Shown: one piece after another, positions 56,703 to 64,000 of the stretch
How positions within the stretch are numbered: the first letter of the stretch is position 1
How the letters are laid out: each line of letters opens with the position of its first letter
DNA from: Bacteroidales bacterium
GTDB taxonomy: Bacteria > Bacteroidota > Bacteroidia > Bacteroidales > GCA-2711565
Direction of reading: 5' to 3'
Assembly (NCBI GenBank): GCA_028280405.1
Contig: JANQLW010000016.1
Location: 137,119-201,118 of the forward strand
DNA length: 64,000 nt
The notes under the pieces: generated by a model
What the model saw: the letters and a program-made list of their open reading frames with translations, nothing else
What the model was told of the DNA's origin: nothing
Databases searched by the model: none
Made by a program: the position numbers and the translations under genes

Positions 56703-57932
56703 TTAAATAATTTTATCGGGGTCTATTATTATATTAAGGTTAAATGAAGCCAGGTTTTCCCGGTTCTGAAAAGTATAATCTCCCAAACTGGCATCTATGA
56801 CCCATTCTAATTTTTCAATCTCTTTTATCCAATAATTCAGTTCAGTAGGATTTTTTGTTTTGCCTGTTATGCAAATCTTGTTTTTTTCAAAATAGAGTTT
56901 ATTATTTTTAGTTTTCTTTTGAGGTTGAAAGGACATATTACCCAGAATAATGGATGAGGGCATTTTAGATGCAATTTGATCCATGAAAAATGCATACTTA
57001 ATATTATTATTTAGCCCAAGCGCTTTTATTGTTTCTTTTTTCTTTTGAATCGTTTTCAAAAGCTTTTCTTTTTTCTCCAATATTTTGGAATATTGAGATA
57101 ATTCCGATTTTAGTTTGCCTGATTTGTGAAAGAAATGGTCAAAAAAGAAATAATTGATAAGCAATGTGGAAAATAGAATGGAGAGCGATAAGAAAGTTGC
57201 AATCCTGAATTTTCTGTAAAAATGAAAGTCTGTTCTGCTTGTATTTATGACAGGGTGGTTTGTACTTTGTTTCTTTTCAATAAAATATTTAAGAAAAGAA
57301 GTAAAGCCGGGAATGAAAGTGGATTCAAACTCCATCCCCAATATGTTTATTGTATCGGCTTCTTTTTTTTGCTTATTAATTGTGAAGTCAACAAATTTTT
57401 GATTTTTAAAATGATACTTATAATATTCAGTGCTAAATTTAAATTGATCTGTATCTATGAGTTCTTCTAAAACATTTATAGAACTGATACCTATATTAAT
57501 ATCAAGTATAAAAAAGCCCTTTTCTTTAAATCTTAATAAAATTTTTTCAACTAAGGATAATCTTGCGATTGAACAAAAACTAATGTTTTTATCATTGGTG
57601 AAATATTGAAACTCAAAATCTTTAGTTGTTGCATTTGGAAGAACTTGTTTAATGAGCTCCGTATCATTTTGCAAGTTTTCTGTTTTTTTGCAAAGAATTC
57701 CTTTTCCATTAATTGTTAGTACTATCGGAATATTCTTTTTAAGATGTCCGAATAATTCATCAAACGAATCAATTTCACTGATTTTCTTCTCAAATACCAA
57801 TTTGCTTTTGATTTTTTTGATGATGAGTAAATTCACCTCTATCTCATTATCCGGTAATAAGTATAGATCAATACTTGCATATTGATTCTGATGGAATAAA
57901 CTTAATGGTGATATGTTTGAGAATATATTCAT
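56703..57932 (-). CDS. GspL/PilN-like protein
   Basis: 409 residues. The cytosolic N-terminal part (about 1-235) has the size and strand pattern of the actin-like domain of GspL/PilM, then a membrane helix (about 245-262, FLSLSILFSTLLINYFFF). A coiled coil (about 270-305) and a periplasmic PilN-type domain follow (about 310-409; for example DQIASKMPSSIILGNMSFQP and ELNYWIKEIEKLEWV). So it appears to combine the PilM-like and PilN parts, as GspL does. It connects the cytosolic ATPase to the envelope complex. Start 24 bp after the secretin stop. Confidence 0.7.
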   Translation of the reverse strand: MNIFSNISPLSLFHQNQYASIDLYLLPDNEIEVNLLIIKKIKSKLVFEKKISEIDSFDELFGHLKKNIPIVLTINGKGILCKKTENLQNDTELIKQVLPNATTKDFEFQYFTNDKNISFCSIARLSLVEKILLRFKEKGFFILDINIGISSINVLEELIDTDQFKFSTEYYKYHFKNQKFVDFTINKQKKEADTINILGMEFESTFIPGFTSFLKYFIEKKQSTNHPVINTSRTDFHFYRKFRIATFLSLSILFSTLLINYFFFDHFFHKSGKLKSELSQYSKILEKKEKLLKTIQKKKETIKALGLNNNIKYAFFMDQIASKMPSSIILGNMSFQPQKKTKNNKLYFEKNKICITGKTKNPTELNYWIKEIEKLEWVIDASLGDYTFQNRENLASFNLNIIIDPDKII

Positions 57933-57956
57933 TTTAGAATTGTTTGGCCTTATTGA

Positions 57957-59822
57957 TTAATAAATGATTGTTGGTTTTATAAAGACATTGAGCTTTGTTT
58001 CTTTTTTTTCCTTTTTGCGATTGGAAAAGATCCATTTTAAAATAGGTATACGACTCAATACCGGAACCCCTCTTCCTGAATTATTACTGCTCTTTTCCTC
58101 CAGACCGCCTAATAGAATAGTGTCTTCATTTTTTACACGTATCATGGAAGTAAATTTTCTGGAAACTTTACCGGGTGGGGCATTTTTTTCTATCCGGCCT
58201 GTAAAATCTTCCTGTTCGACCACTATGTCCATCGTAATTTGATCATTGCCCGATACCACCGGCGTTACTGTTAGTTTGAATTCAGCTTTTACATCCTTGT
58301 ACATTACTGATGTATTTCTTTGGGTAACAGTATTTACTACAAAATCAGATCGTTGTTCAACATAATATTCCGTATTCCCTATTGAGTATTCTGCTTTATG
58401 TCCGTTTAAGGTTGCCAGCTTAGGTGTTGACCTGACTTTTACAATTCCTTCATCCTCCATTGCTTTTATATTCAGGTAAAAGTTTGGGTTTACTTTTCCA
58501 AGATTTAGTGAACCGAAACCATTAAAGCTATTTATGAGTGAGTTTACAGATTGAGCTCCCATCTGATAATCTCCACCCGGGAATACCTGTCCTGAAGATT
58601 GTGTGGGCTCTTTGTTTATTCCGGCAGTGATCCCTGTTTCTATCGTATATCCCGATTGATTGTCAATAATAATGAGTTCAATGATCACTAAGGGAACCGT
58701 CACATCAATTTTATTAATAAAGTTTTCTATTTCTTTGATCCCGGGAGATGAACCGCTAAGGATCAAACTATTTAGGTCCGGAAATTCTTTAACACTTACT
58801 TCTTTTAATATTTCTTTTGGAATAAGTTTTGAAATATCTATTACAGACCGGTACCTCAATTTATGTAGTTTGGTTTCTCTGAGGCCTTCACCGGTTCTGG
58901 CTCCCAGTACAAATATTCCTTCCTGTTCTATGCAGGTATATTTTGTATTATTTAAAACCTTATCCAGGAATTCTTTAAAACTTACATTGGTTAAGTTTAT
59001 ATTGGTTTTTTCTTTGATCTCGCTGAAGATGAAATAATTCAGGTTTAATCTTTTTAGGATGGATTCTATAGCTGTTTGTATAGGCACATTATCTCCATAG
59101 ACATCAATATGCTCTTTATCGTATACAGTGAACCTCAAATTGGAGTTATCCTTCTTTTGCTTTGCATTTCTGTTATTCCTTGTTTGTGCCAGGTTTCCAA
59201 TAACGATTGTTTCATCTTTTTGAGTTATGCTTAAATTATTTGCAATAGCCAGTTTGTCTAAAGCATTTTGTAAAGGGAGGTTTTGAACATATACCGAAAC
59301 CGTTCTGTTTTTTAAATCCGGGTGAAAAATAATATTGGTATTGGTTAATTGAGTGAGTTGCTTCGTAAACAGGCGTAAGCTATCATTTTTCAAATCCAGC
59401 TTTACATTCTTACTAATGGTATCGTAATAGATCTTCAGGTCTTTAGGTTTATAGGGGGGGATGGGAGCATCTAGGTCGGTCATATGTAAAATATTCCCGG
59501 TGAGTTGTATGTCCAAATAATAGTATTTGCATAAGAAAATGATTACATCCCTGGCCGGTACATCTACAAAATTATTTGTAACAACCTGCTTCTTTTTAGT
59601 GGCAAGATTGATGTTTAACTTGGTCAGGCTGGCAATATTCCTGACGAATTCCTCCAATGGAAGATTGCTTACTGATAATTCAATTTTTTGAGAAAGCCCC
59701 GGAATACTTTTTTCCAGCTTCTGAAGTTTTACCTTTACTGAATCTACACGAGGTTGAGATTTTACATTAATCCCGATCAGGATGATGATAATGCTTAGTA
59801 TGTGGGAAAGTTTAAGATTCAT
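57957..59822 (-). CDS. secretin (GspD/PilQ family)
   Basis: 621 residues. A signal peptide (1-22, GINVKSQ) is followed by short STN/N-type domains (about 45-110, 125-210 and 225-310, with LPLQNALDKLAIANNLSI). The secretin core (about 370-621) has VRSTPKLATLNGHKAEYSIG and GRGVPVLSRIPILKWIFSNR near the C-terminus, the membrane-inserted signature. It forms the outer-membrane gate. No S-domain or separate pilotin was seen; the lipoproteins in the operon could serve instead. Confidence 0.92.
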   Translation of the reverse strand: MNLKLSHILSIIIILIGINVKSQPRVDSVKVKLQKLEKSIPGLSQKIELSVSNLPLEEFVRNIASLTKLNINLATKKKQVVTNNFVDVPARDVIIFLCKYYYLDIQLTGNILHMTDLDAPIPPYKPKDLKIYYDTISKNVKLDLKNDSLRLFTKQLTQLTNTNIIFHPDLKNRTVSVYVQNLPLQNALDKLAIANNLSITQKDETIVIGNLAQTRNNRNAKQKKDNSNLRFTVYDKEHIDVYGDNVPIQTAIESILKRLNLNYFIFSEIKEKTNINLTNVSFKEFLDKVLNNTKYTCIEQEGIFVLGARTGEGLRETKLHKLRYRSVIDISKLIPKEILKEVSVKEFPDLNSLILSGSSPGIKEIENFINKIDVTVPLVIIELIIIDNQSGYTIETGITAGINKEPTQSSGQVFPGGDYQMGAQSVNSLINSFNGFGSLNLGKVNPNFYLNIKAMEDEGIVKVRSTPKLATLNGHKAEYSIGNTEYYVEQRSDFVVNTVTQRNTSVMYKDVKAEFKLTVTPVVSGNDQITMDIVVEQEDFTGRIEKNAPPGKVSRKFTSMIRVKNEDTILLGGLEEKSSNNSGRGVPVLSRIPILKWIFSNRKKEKKETKLNVFIKPTIIY

Positions 59823-59870
59823 GTTGTTTGATTATGAATTATAAATTATGGATTATGAGTTCAAATTTTA

Positions 59871-59895
59871 GTCTGCCTGCCGCAGACAGGTTTTT
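59871..59895. repeat. GC palindrome in the gspE-secretin spacer
   Basis: Arms GTCTGC and GCAGAC around CTGCC, followed by CAGGTTTTT. It matches the centre of the tRNA-spacer repeats (CTGCC..GCAG..CAGGTTT). It ends at the stop codon of the GspE-like gene and lies 49 bp upstream of the secretin start. Confidence 0.5.
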
Positions 59896-61324
59896 AGTTT
59901 GATATAAGTATTGGCATTGCTTCCTTAATTGAAGTTTCTCCATGATTGAGCATTTCAATTACGATATCCGACATGCTTTTGATTTGATATTCCTGCAGAA
60001 AATCAACAATGGAAAATTCCTGTTGCTTGATTTTTTGAGACAATTGATTATTGACCGGTAATACCTCATAAACGGCACGCCTTCCTTTATATCCTGTAAA
60101 AAAACATTCTTCACAACCTATGGCTTCATGATGTGTTTTTATTTTATCTCTCAGTTTGTATGAAGCATAAGATATATCCGGAACATCATTGCTTTCTTTT
60201 TTACAATGCGGGCAGAGTTTTCTTAAAAGACGTTGGGCAACACTTAGCGATAGAGTATCGGCCAACAGAAAGGGGGGAATGCCCATATCTATTAATCTGG
60301 ATACGGTTCCCCAGGCCGAATTGGTATGCACCGTAGATAATACAAGGTGTCCTGTAAGAGCTGCCCGGATAGCCATTTGTGCAGTTTCAGCATCCCGGAT
60401 TTCTCCTAACATGATGATATCCGGGTCTTGTCGTAAGAAAGTCCTTAATGCAGATGCAAAGGTAAGCCCGATGCTTTCTTTTAACTGAACTTGGTTTACT
60501 CCTTCAAGGGTATACTCAATAGGATCTTCAACCGTAAGTATATTCGTATCTTTTGTATTTAATATTTTAAGTGTTGCATATAAAGTCGTGGTTTTTCCTG
60601 ATCCCGTTGGCCCGCTGATTAATACAATCCCATGTGATTTTTTCAAGCCCTCCAGATAGCTTTCTTTTTGATCTTGTAAAAAGCCCAGCTGGTCAATATC
60701 TATATCGGTTGAATCTTTGCTTAATAAACGCATGACTATTTTTTCACCATGTAAGGATGGAAGAGAAGATACCCTGATATCAAATTCGATATTTGTTGTT
60801 TTATGAAAAATCCGTCCGTCCTGAGGAAGCCGTTTTTCCGCAATATCAAGGCCGGCTTTTATTTTAATTTTATTGATTAATGAAGGATAGTTTTTATTTT
60901 CGATCGAATAACGTTCAATCAGCCGGCCATCAATACGTAAGCGAACACGGCATCTTTCCTTATAAGGCTCTATATGGATGTCGCTTGACTTTAGTGAATG
61001 TGCTTCTTCTATCAGGCTAAATAAAAAATCTTCAGATTGGTTTGTGAAGGAAATACTATTGGTAGATTTCGTTACATTCGAATCCATGTTTCTGCGATAG
61101 TATTTCCCCAGGCTGTTTCGAATTATTTTAGAAGACTTCTTCTCCAATTTTATGCTTTTCCCGAAGAGCATCTCCAGTTCATCTTTTAGTCCGGGAACAT
61201 CTTTGTTTTCATCAATAAAAAAAATCAAACTTTTACCATTGGATTTTGGAATGATGGAATAATGCCAGGCTTGCTCAGAGCTGATGAGTTGTTTTATTTC
61301 AGTGCTTATATCGAGATGTTCCAT
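59894..61324 (-). CDS. GspE/PilB secretion ATPase
   Basis: 476 residues, slightly short at the N-terminus for the family. The Walker A motif GPTGSGKTTTLYATLK is near residue 236. Next come the Asp box, then DPDIIMLGEIRDAETAQMA and GHLVLSTVHTNSA. A zinc-binding tetracysteine with CPHC and CEEC is near 375-410. The hexameric ATPase powers pseudopilus assembly and needs a GspF-type platform, which is not encoded in the window. It starts 20 bp after the prepilin peptidase stop. Confidence 0.94.
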   Translation of the reverse strand: MEHLDISTEIKQLISSEQAWHYSIIPKSNGKSLIFFIDENKDVPGLKDELEMLFGKSIKLEKKSSKIIRNSLGKYYRRNMDSNVTKSTNSISFTNQSEDFLFSLIEEAHSLKSSDIHIEPYKERCRVRLRIDGRLIERYSIENKNYPSLINKIKIKAGLDIAEKRLPQDGRIFHKTTNIEFDIRVSSLPSLHGEKIVMRLLSKDSTDIDIDQLGFLQDQKESYLEGLKKSHGIVLISGPTGSGKTTTLYATLKILNTKDTNILTVEDPIEYTLEGVNQVQLKESIGLTFASALRTFLRQDPDIIMLGEIRDAETAQMAIRAALTGHLVLSTVHTNSAWGTVSRLIDMGIPPFLLADTLSLSVAQRLLRKLCPHCKKESNDVPDISYASYKLRDKIKTHHEAIGCEECFFTGYKGRRAVYEVLPVNNQLSQKIKQQEFSIVDFLQEYQIKSMSDIVIEMLNHGETSIKEAMPILISN

Positions 61325-61344
61325 TATTATGAAGGAGTGAATGA

Positions 61345-61854
61345 TTAAATGATAAAATGATTAAATAGTAGTTCTTCTAAAGGATTTATGCTGTTTATTG
61401 ATAATATGGATATGAATAATATGTAGTAGATTGCCAGGTATGCAGCTAAAGGAATCCTGCTTTTCTGTTTCATTGCAGGCTCAATGATCTTGTGGAGCAA
61501 TAAGCTGAGAATTAAAGCAGAAGTCAGAAAAACAATAAATGTTATTGTATGAAAAGACAAGGCCAAAATATACAATAAGAGTATATCTGCCAAGCCTATT
61601 TTCGATTTAGCAATGTTTATCCATTTTTTCTCTTTAATACTATAAACCAATGTAACAATTAGTAGCTGTAGGCTAACCATTATCATATTCAGAATAATGA
61701 TATTAAGATTGAGGTTATCAGTACGGTTTAGTAAAACGAGATATGAGATGAATAGCAATGGAAAAACATACCATGTTATTGCACGGTACTTAAAATCCTG
61801 AATGATGATTATAGCATACAGGAAAACAATTATTATAGCTAATAATGTATTCAT
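61345..61854 (-). CDS. prepilin peptidase-like A24 protease, short form
   Basis: 169 residues with about six membrane helices. The catalytic aspartates are visible as IQDFKYRAI (Asp20) and GLADILLL (Asp near 89). The latter replaces the usual GxGD with GLAD. A later RIPLAAYLAIYYI corresponds to the family's P-F-G-P-A-L region. The cysteine-rich N-methyltransferase domain of PilD is missing, as in CpaA/TadV types. It should cleave the prepilins of this operon. The ATG overlaps the stop codon of the pilin gene by one base. Confidence 0.75.
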   Translation of the reverse strand: MNTLLAIIIVFLYAIIIIQDFKYRAITWYVFPLLFISYLVLLNRTDNLNLNIIILNMIMVSLQLLIVTLVYSIKEKKWINIAKSKIGLADILLLYILALSFHTITFIVFLTSALILSLLLHKIIEPAMKQKSRIPLAAYLAIYYILFISILSINSINPLEELLFNHFII

Positions 61855-62261
61855 TAATCCTGAACAGTTTCTATTAGATTTTTGTTTTCATCTATTTCCC
61901 AAACGTTGAATTGGCCGTCCCCGTCGAAATCCACAAGTGCAGTTGCTTTTGCTTTAAAACCCGTAATACTTGCTTCTACTATTTCGATTTGATAGTTTGC
62001 TTTACCTCCTTCGGTAATGACTTTTTCATGCTCGAATCCAATTTCATTCAGATTGTTTGAATATTTCGAATGAGCATAGAAATGGCCTTTTTGTAACATG
62101 TGCACATGGGCCAGCTGTTGTTTTGCTTCAAGAGATTTGGCTTTGGTTATTAATGGCATTAATATCGGTATGGCAATTAAAATTATGATGCCGATAATAA
62201 TAAGCGTAACCAGTAATTCGTTTAAGGTATAACCTCTAAATTTTTTGTTGATTCTTTTCAT
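61854..62261 (-). CDS. major pseudopilin (GspG/PilE-like)
   Basis: 135 residues. The prepilin signal MKRINKKFRG is followed by YTLNELLVTLIIIGIIILIA, with Glu at +5 and a long hydrophobic helix. The globular part ends in DFDGDGQFNVWEID, an Asp-rich loop like the calcium site of GspG. It is the first gene of the operon and probably the most abundant product. A palindrome (62270-62291) lies 8 bp before the start codon. The stop overlaps the prepilin peptidase start. Confidence 0.88.
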   Translation of the reverse strand: MKRINKKFRGYTLNELLVTLIIIGIIILIAIPILMPLITKAKSLEAKQQLAHVHMLQKGHFYAHSKYSNNLNEIGFEHEKVITEGGKANYQIEIVEASITGFKAKATALVDFDGDGQFNVWEIDENKNLIETVQD

Positions 62262-62269
62262 GGTTTTTT

Positions 62270-62291
62270 CTGAACAAGATATATTGTTCAG
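62270..62291. promoter_or_regulatory. palindrome in the leader of the pseudopilin operon
   Basis: Arms CTGAACAA and TTGTTCAG around GATATA, directly before the major pseudopilin start codon. It could act as an operator or as an RNA hairpin that controls translation of the first gene. Confidence 0.45.
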
Positions 62292-62847
62292 TAGAAAATG
62301 ACAACTGTGTAATATGTTGTTATTTAGATTGTTAAAAAATGGAGCATTTGAATATCTGCTCGACTAAATCTTACGGAAAGCAATTATGATTTAAAACCTT
62401 GATTTGTAAAAATGTTTAAGCAAAAAAGAAAATAAAAACAGGCCAAACAAAATTGATTCGTCCAAGTTTGAAATCAAAATAGCAATAAACAAAAATATTT
62501 TAGCAGATTATAAAAAAAATATGCATAAATAAAAATATTTAGGCATTAGTGAAAATGTAAATAGGACGAAGTAAATTGAAATTTACAGTTTTGAAATAAA
62601 AATTAGAAGAAATAAAAATATTTTAGCAGTTTGTAAAATTAAATTAGGATAAACAAATTTGATTAGGGCAAATATGAAAGCATATAATTAAAAAAAATTA
62701 GTTCCTTAAATATTTCAAAAAAAAATACTTATGAAATCAATTTGTTATTTAGACAGATTATTAGGTTACCAATGTACTTGAATACAGAATTAATTTGTCA
62801 AGCTTCCCGCTTGACGTTATGTATATATTCATTTAAAACAATCAATT
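62292..62847. other. AT-rich divergent intergenic region with a repeated motif
   Basis: 556 bp between the pseudopilin operon (minus) and the unknown gene at 62848 (plus). Three copies of an AAAAATATTTTAGCAG-like motif lie at 62483-62506, 62524-62546 (variant) and 62609-62630. A small hairpin GTCAAG..CTTGAC lies at 62797-62815. No frame or RNA gene is recognised and no full consensus promoter could be placed. Confidence 0.5.
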
Positions 62848-63558
62848 ATGAAAGTAAAAGTATCAGCATCCAGGCTGAATTTAATGTCGGCACCGATAAC
62901 AGATAACAATTTGTTACAATATGCCGAGGATCACAATCACAGATTAACAAATTCCAACATTGATGGGAAGTACAGTAGTATGATAGAATCTATCAGCAGA
63001 GCATACTATGATTTTTTGACCACAACCCAAAAAAAGGAAAAAACGAATGATGAAGTTTTGGAGTATTCAACCCAGGTTAAAGATCTGGTATTGGAACTAA
63101 AAAAAGTAATTAGAAAACTTGAAGGCAATGCAAGAGCTTCCTTGACCAAAGGGAGTGATTTGTACCTGACTATTTTTCCTAAAGGCTTAACTGAGTATAA
63201 TCGTTTAACCAATACGAATGTTGATAAGTTGATGGTCAGAGTAGAATCGTTTATAACACATAATCCTACTGTTTTTATTAATAAGCTTGTTACTGAATTT
63301 GAAGAAACATATGATGACTACAAGCTGAAAAGAAAACAGTATTTGGTACAGAAAAGAAAGTGTGAAAAACTAACTTCTGATAAAAAATTGTTTAAAGACG
63401 CTCTAAAAAGACAATTGCAGATCAATTTCCATAAATTATCCCTTGAGTTTATTGAAAAACCGGAAAAGGCAATGAGTTTCTATAACCCCAAACTACTGGC
63501 CACTAAAAAAACAAGAAGAAGAAAAAACAAAGGCAATCGCAATAGTATTTGCATCTAA
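62848..63558 (+). CDS. unknown helical protein, paralog of the protein at 50959
   Basis: 236 residues, helical, with no signal peptide. It shares with the protein at 50959-51645 the FPKGLTEYNRLTNTN region and the following charged helical half. The C-terminus is strongly basic (KKTRRRKNKGNRN), suggesting nucleic-acid or membrane contact. Orientation is divergent from the secretion operon. The function is unknown; the paralogs at both ends of the operon suggest a connection with it or an old duplication around it. Confidence 0.7.
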   Translation: MKVKVSASRLNLMSAPITDNNLLQYAEDHNHRLTNSNIDGKYSSMIESISRAYYDFLTTTQKKEKTNDEVLEYSTQVKDLVLELKKVIRKLEGNARASLTKGSDLYLTIFPKGLTEYNRLTNTNVDKLMVRVESFITHNPTVFINKLVTEFEETYDDYKLKRKQYLVQKRKCEKLTSDKKLFKDALKRQLQINFHKLSLEFIEKPEKAMSFYNPKLLATKKTRRRKNKGNRNSICI

Positions 63559-63667
63559 GTGAACCTCCACAATTTCCTCGCTCCCCCTTAGGAGGAAATA
63601 GAATTTAACATTACTTTCCTGAATTTTATTTACTGTTATTTATTAAAGTTGATTTGAGTGTGTGTAG

Positions 63668-63703
63668 GGTTGCTGGTTGCTGGTTACTGGTTGCTGGTTG
63701 CTT
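63668..63703. repeat. heptanucleotide tandem repeat, copy B
   Basis: Five units of GTTGCTG or GTTACTG, matching 52171-52211, followed by related low-complexity text (TAGCCTGTAGCTTGAAGC). Similar text (AGCCTGATGCCTGAAGC) stands at 47332-47348. The rest of 63559-63667 shows nothing recognised. Confidence 0.7.
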
Positions 63704-63783
63704 GTAGCCTGTAGCTTGAAGCTGTAGTCTGAAGCCCCAAAACAGCCCTGTAAAACACAAAGCTATTTTGGGACATAAATCTT

Positions 63784-63864
63784 TTACCTTTCTAATGCCT
63801 CCACTTTCTTTTTTAAAGCTTTGATCTCTTTATTTTGTTCAATTACCCCTGCTATCGCGCGATT
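63784..63864 (-). pseudogene. coiled-coil tail remnant
   Basis: The minus strand reads AIAGVIEQNKEIKALKKKVE and ends ALER before a stop. This is like the C-terminal coiled coil after S74-type (endosialidase-chaperone) domains in secreted Bacteroidota proteins. The upstream part is cut off by a stop at 63865-63867 and by a small CGCGAT/ATCGCG palindrome. Only a fragment remains. Confidence 0.35.
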
Positions 63865-63953
63865 TCATCGCGTGGTCATCTCTATTCTTGCCCTAACCAA
63901 ATTTAATTAATAAATACTATAAATAAACAATAAGTACAAAACTCAAATAAAAC

Positions 63954-63989
63954 AATAAAAGCCATGGATAAATAGCCATGGCTTTTATT
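63954..63989. terminator. strong bidirectional terminator hairpin
   Basis: Perfect 14-bp arms AATAAAAGCCATGG and CCATGGCTTTTATT around an 8-base loop, with T-rich sequence on both strands. It probably ends transcription of a gene beyond the right edge, or of the one at 62848. Confidence 0.7.
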
Positions 63990-64000
63990 GATATTTAGCA

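Overview
The window looks like a chromosomal segment of a low-GC member of the Bacteroidota. The main evidence is as follows. Two proteins carry type IX secretion (T9SS) C-terminal sorting domains, and there is a PorP/SprF protein. The housekeeping order rpsU - tyrosine recombinase - HPF - tRNAs - tuf - tRNA-Trp - secE - nusG - rplKAJL - rpoBC - DUF3467 is typical of the phylum. Several promoters fit the Bacteroidota consensus TTTG-N18/19-TAnnTTTG. The order or genus cannot be fixed from the sequence alone.

Layout. 1-4154: 3' part of a 7TM-HD phosphohydrolase, a WbqC-like protein, a cytosolic thioredoxin beside a lipoprotein thioredoxin, and a small zinc-ribbon protein of transposase ancestry. 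4128-10917: two tandem paralogous secreted TPR-CHAT (caspase-like) proteins anchored by a C-terminal membrane helix. 11047-25712: envelope and secretion genes, namely a T9SS type A cargo protein, a sensor-less histidine kinase, a TlpA-like thioredoxin protein, a 3158-residue T9SS type B adhesin-like protein (propeller, PKD domains, 18 repeats of about 88 residues, PKD domains, sorting domain), and a convergent PorP/SprF gene. 25943-41630: translation and transcription core with six tRNAs, ending at a strong terminator.

41681-50925: accessory region. It holds a frameshifted ceramidase-like membrane protein, a regulator remnant, and a polymorphic-toxin locus. That locus consists of an SpvB/TcB-like YD protein, an RHS protein with a GIY-YIG-type nuclease tip, and a translationally coupled Imm26-like immunity protein. 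A 40-bp tandem repeat array follows. 50959-62261: a long minus-strand operon for a type II secretion / type IV pilus-like machine. It has a major pseudopilin, a short prepilin peptidase, GspE, a secretin, GspL/PilN-, GspM/PilO- and GspC/PilP-like proteins, two lipoproteins, a GspK-like protein with a bactofilin-like tail and two minor pseudopilins. No GspF platform protein is present. Two divergent paralogs of unknown function lie at its two ends. 63559-64000 holds heptanucleotide repeats, a coiled-coil remnant and a terminator.

The observations I consider most worth checking are four. (1) The cysteines of the giant adhesin are distributed exactly as expected for disulfides between neighbouring domains rather than within domains. 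(2) The Sec-exported two-protein RHS toxin locus has no visible export machinery of its own. (3) The GspF-less type II secretion-like operon contains unusual lipoproteins. (4) The paired extracytoplasmic TPR-CHAT proteins. Several dispersed palindromic repeat families lie in the spacers.
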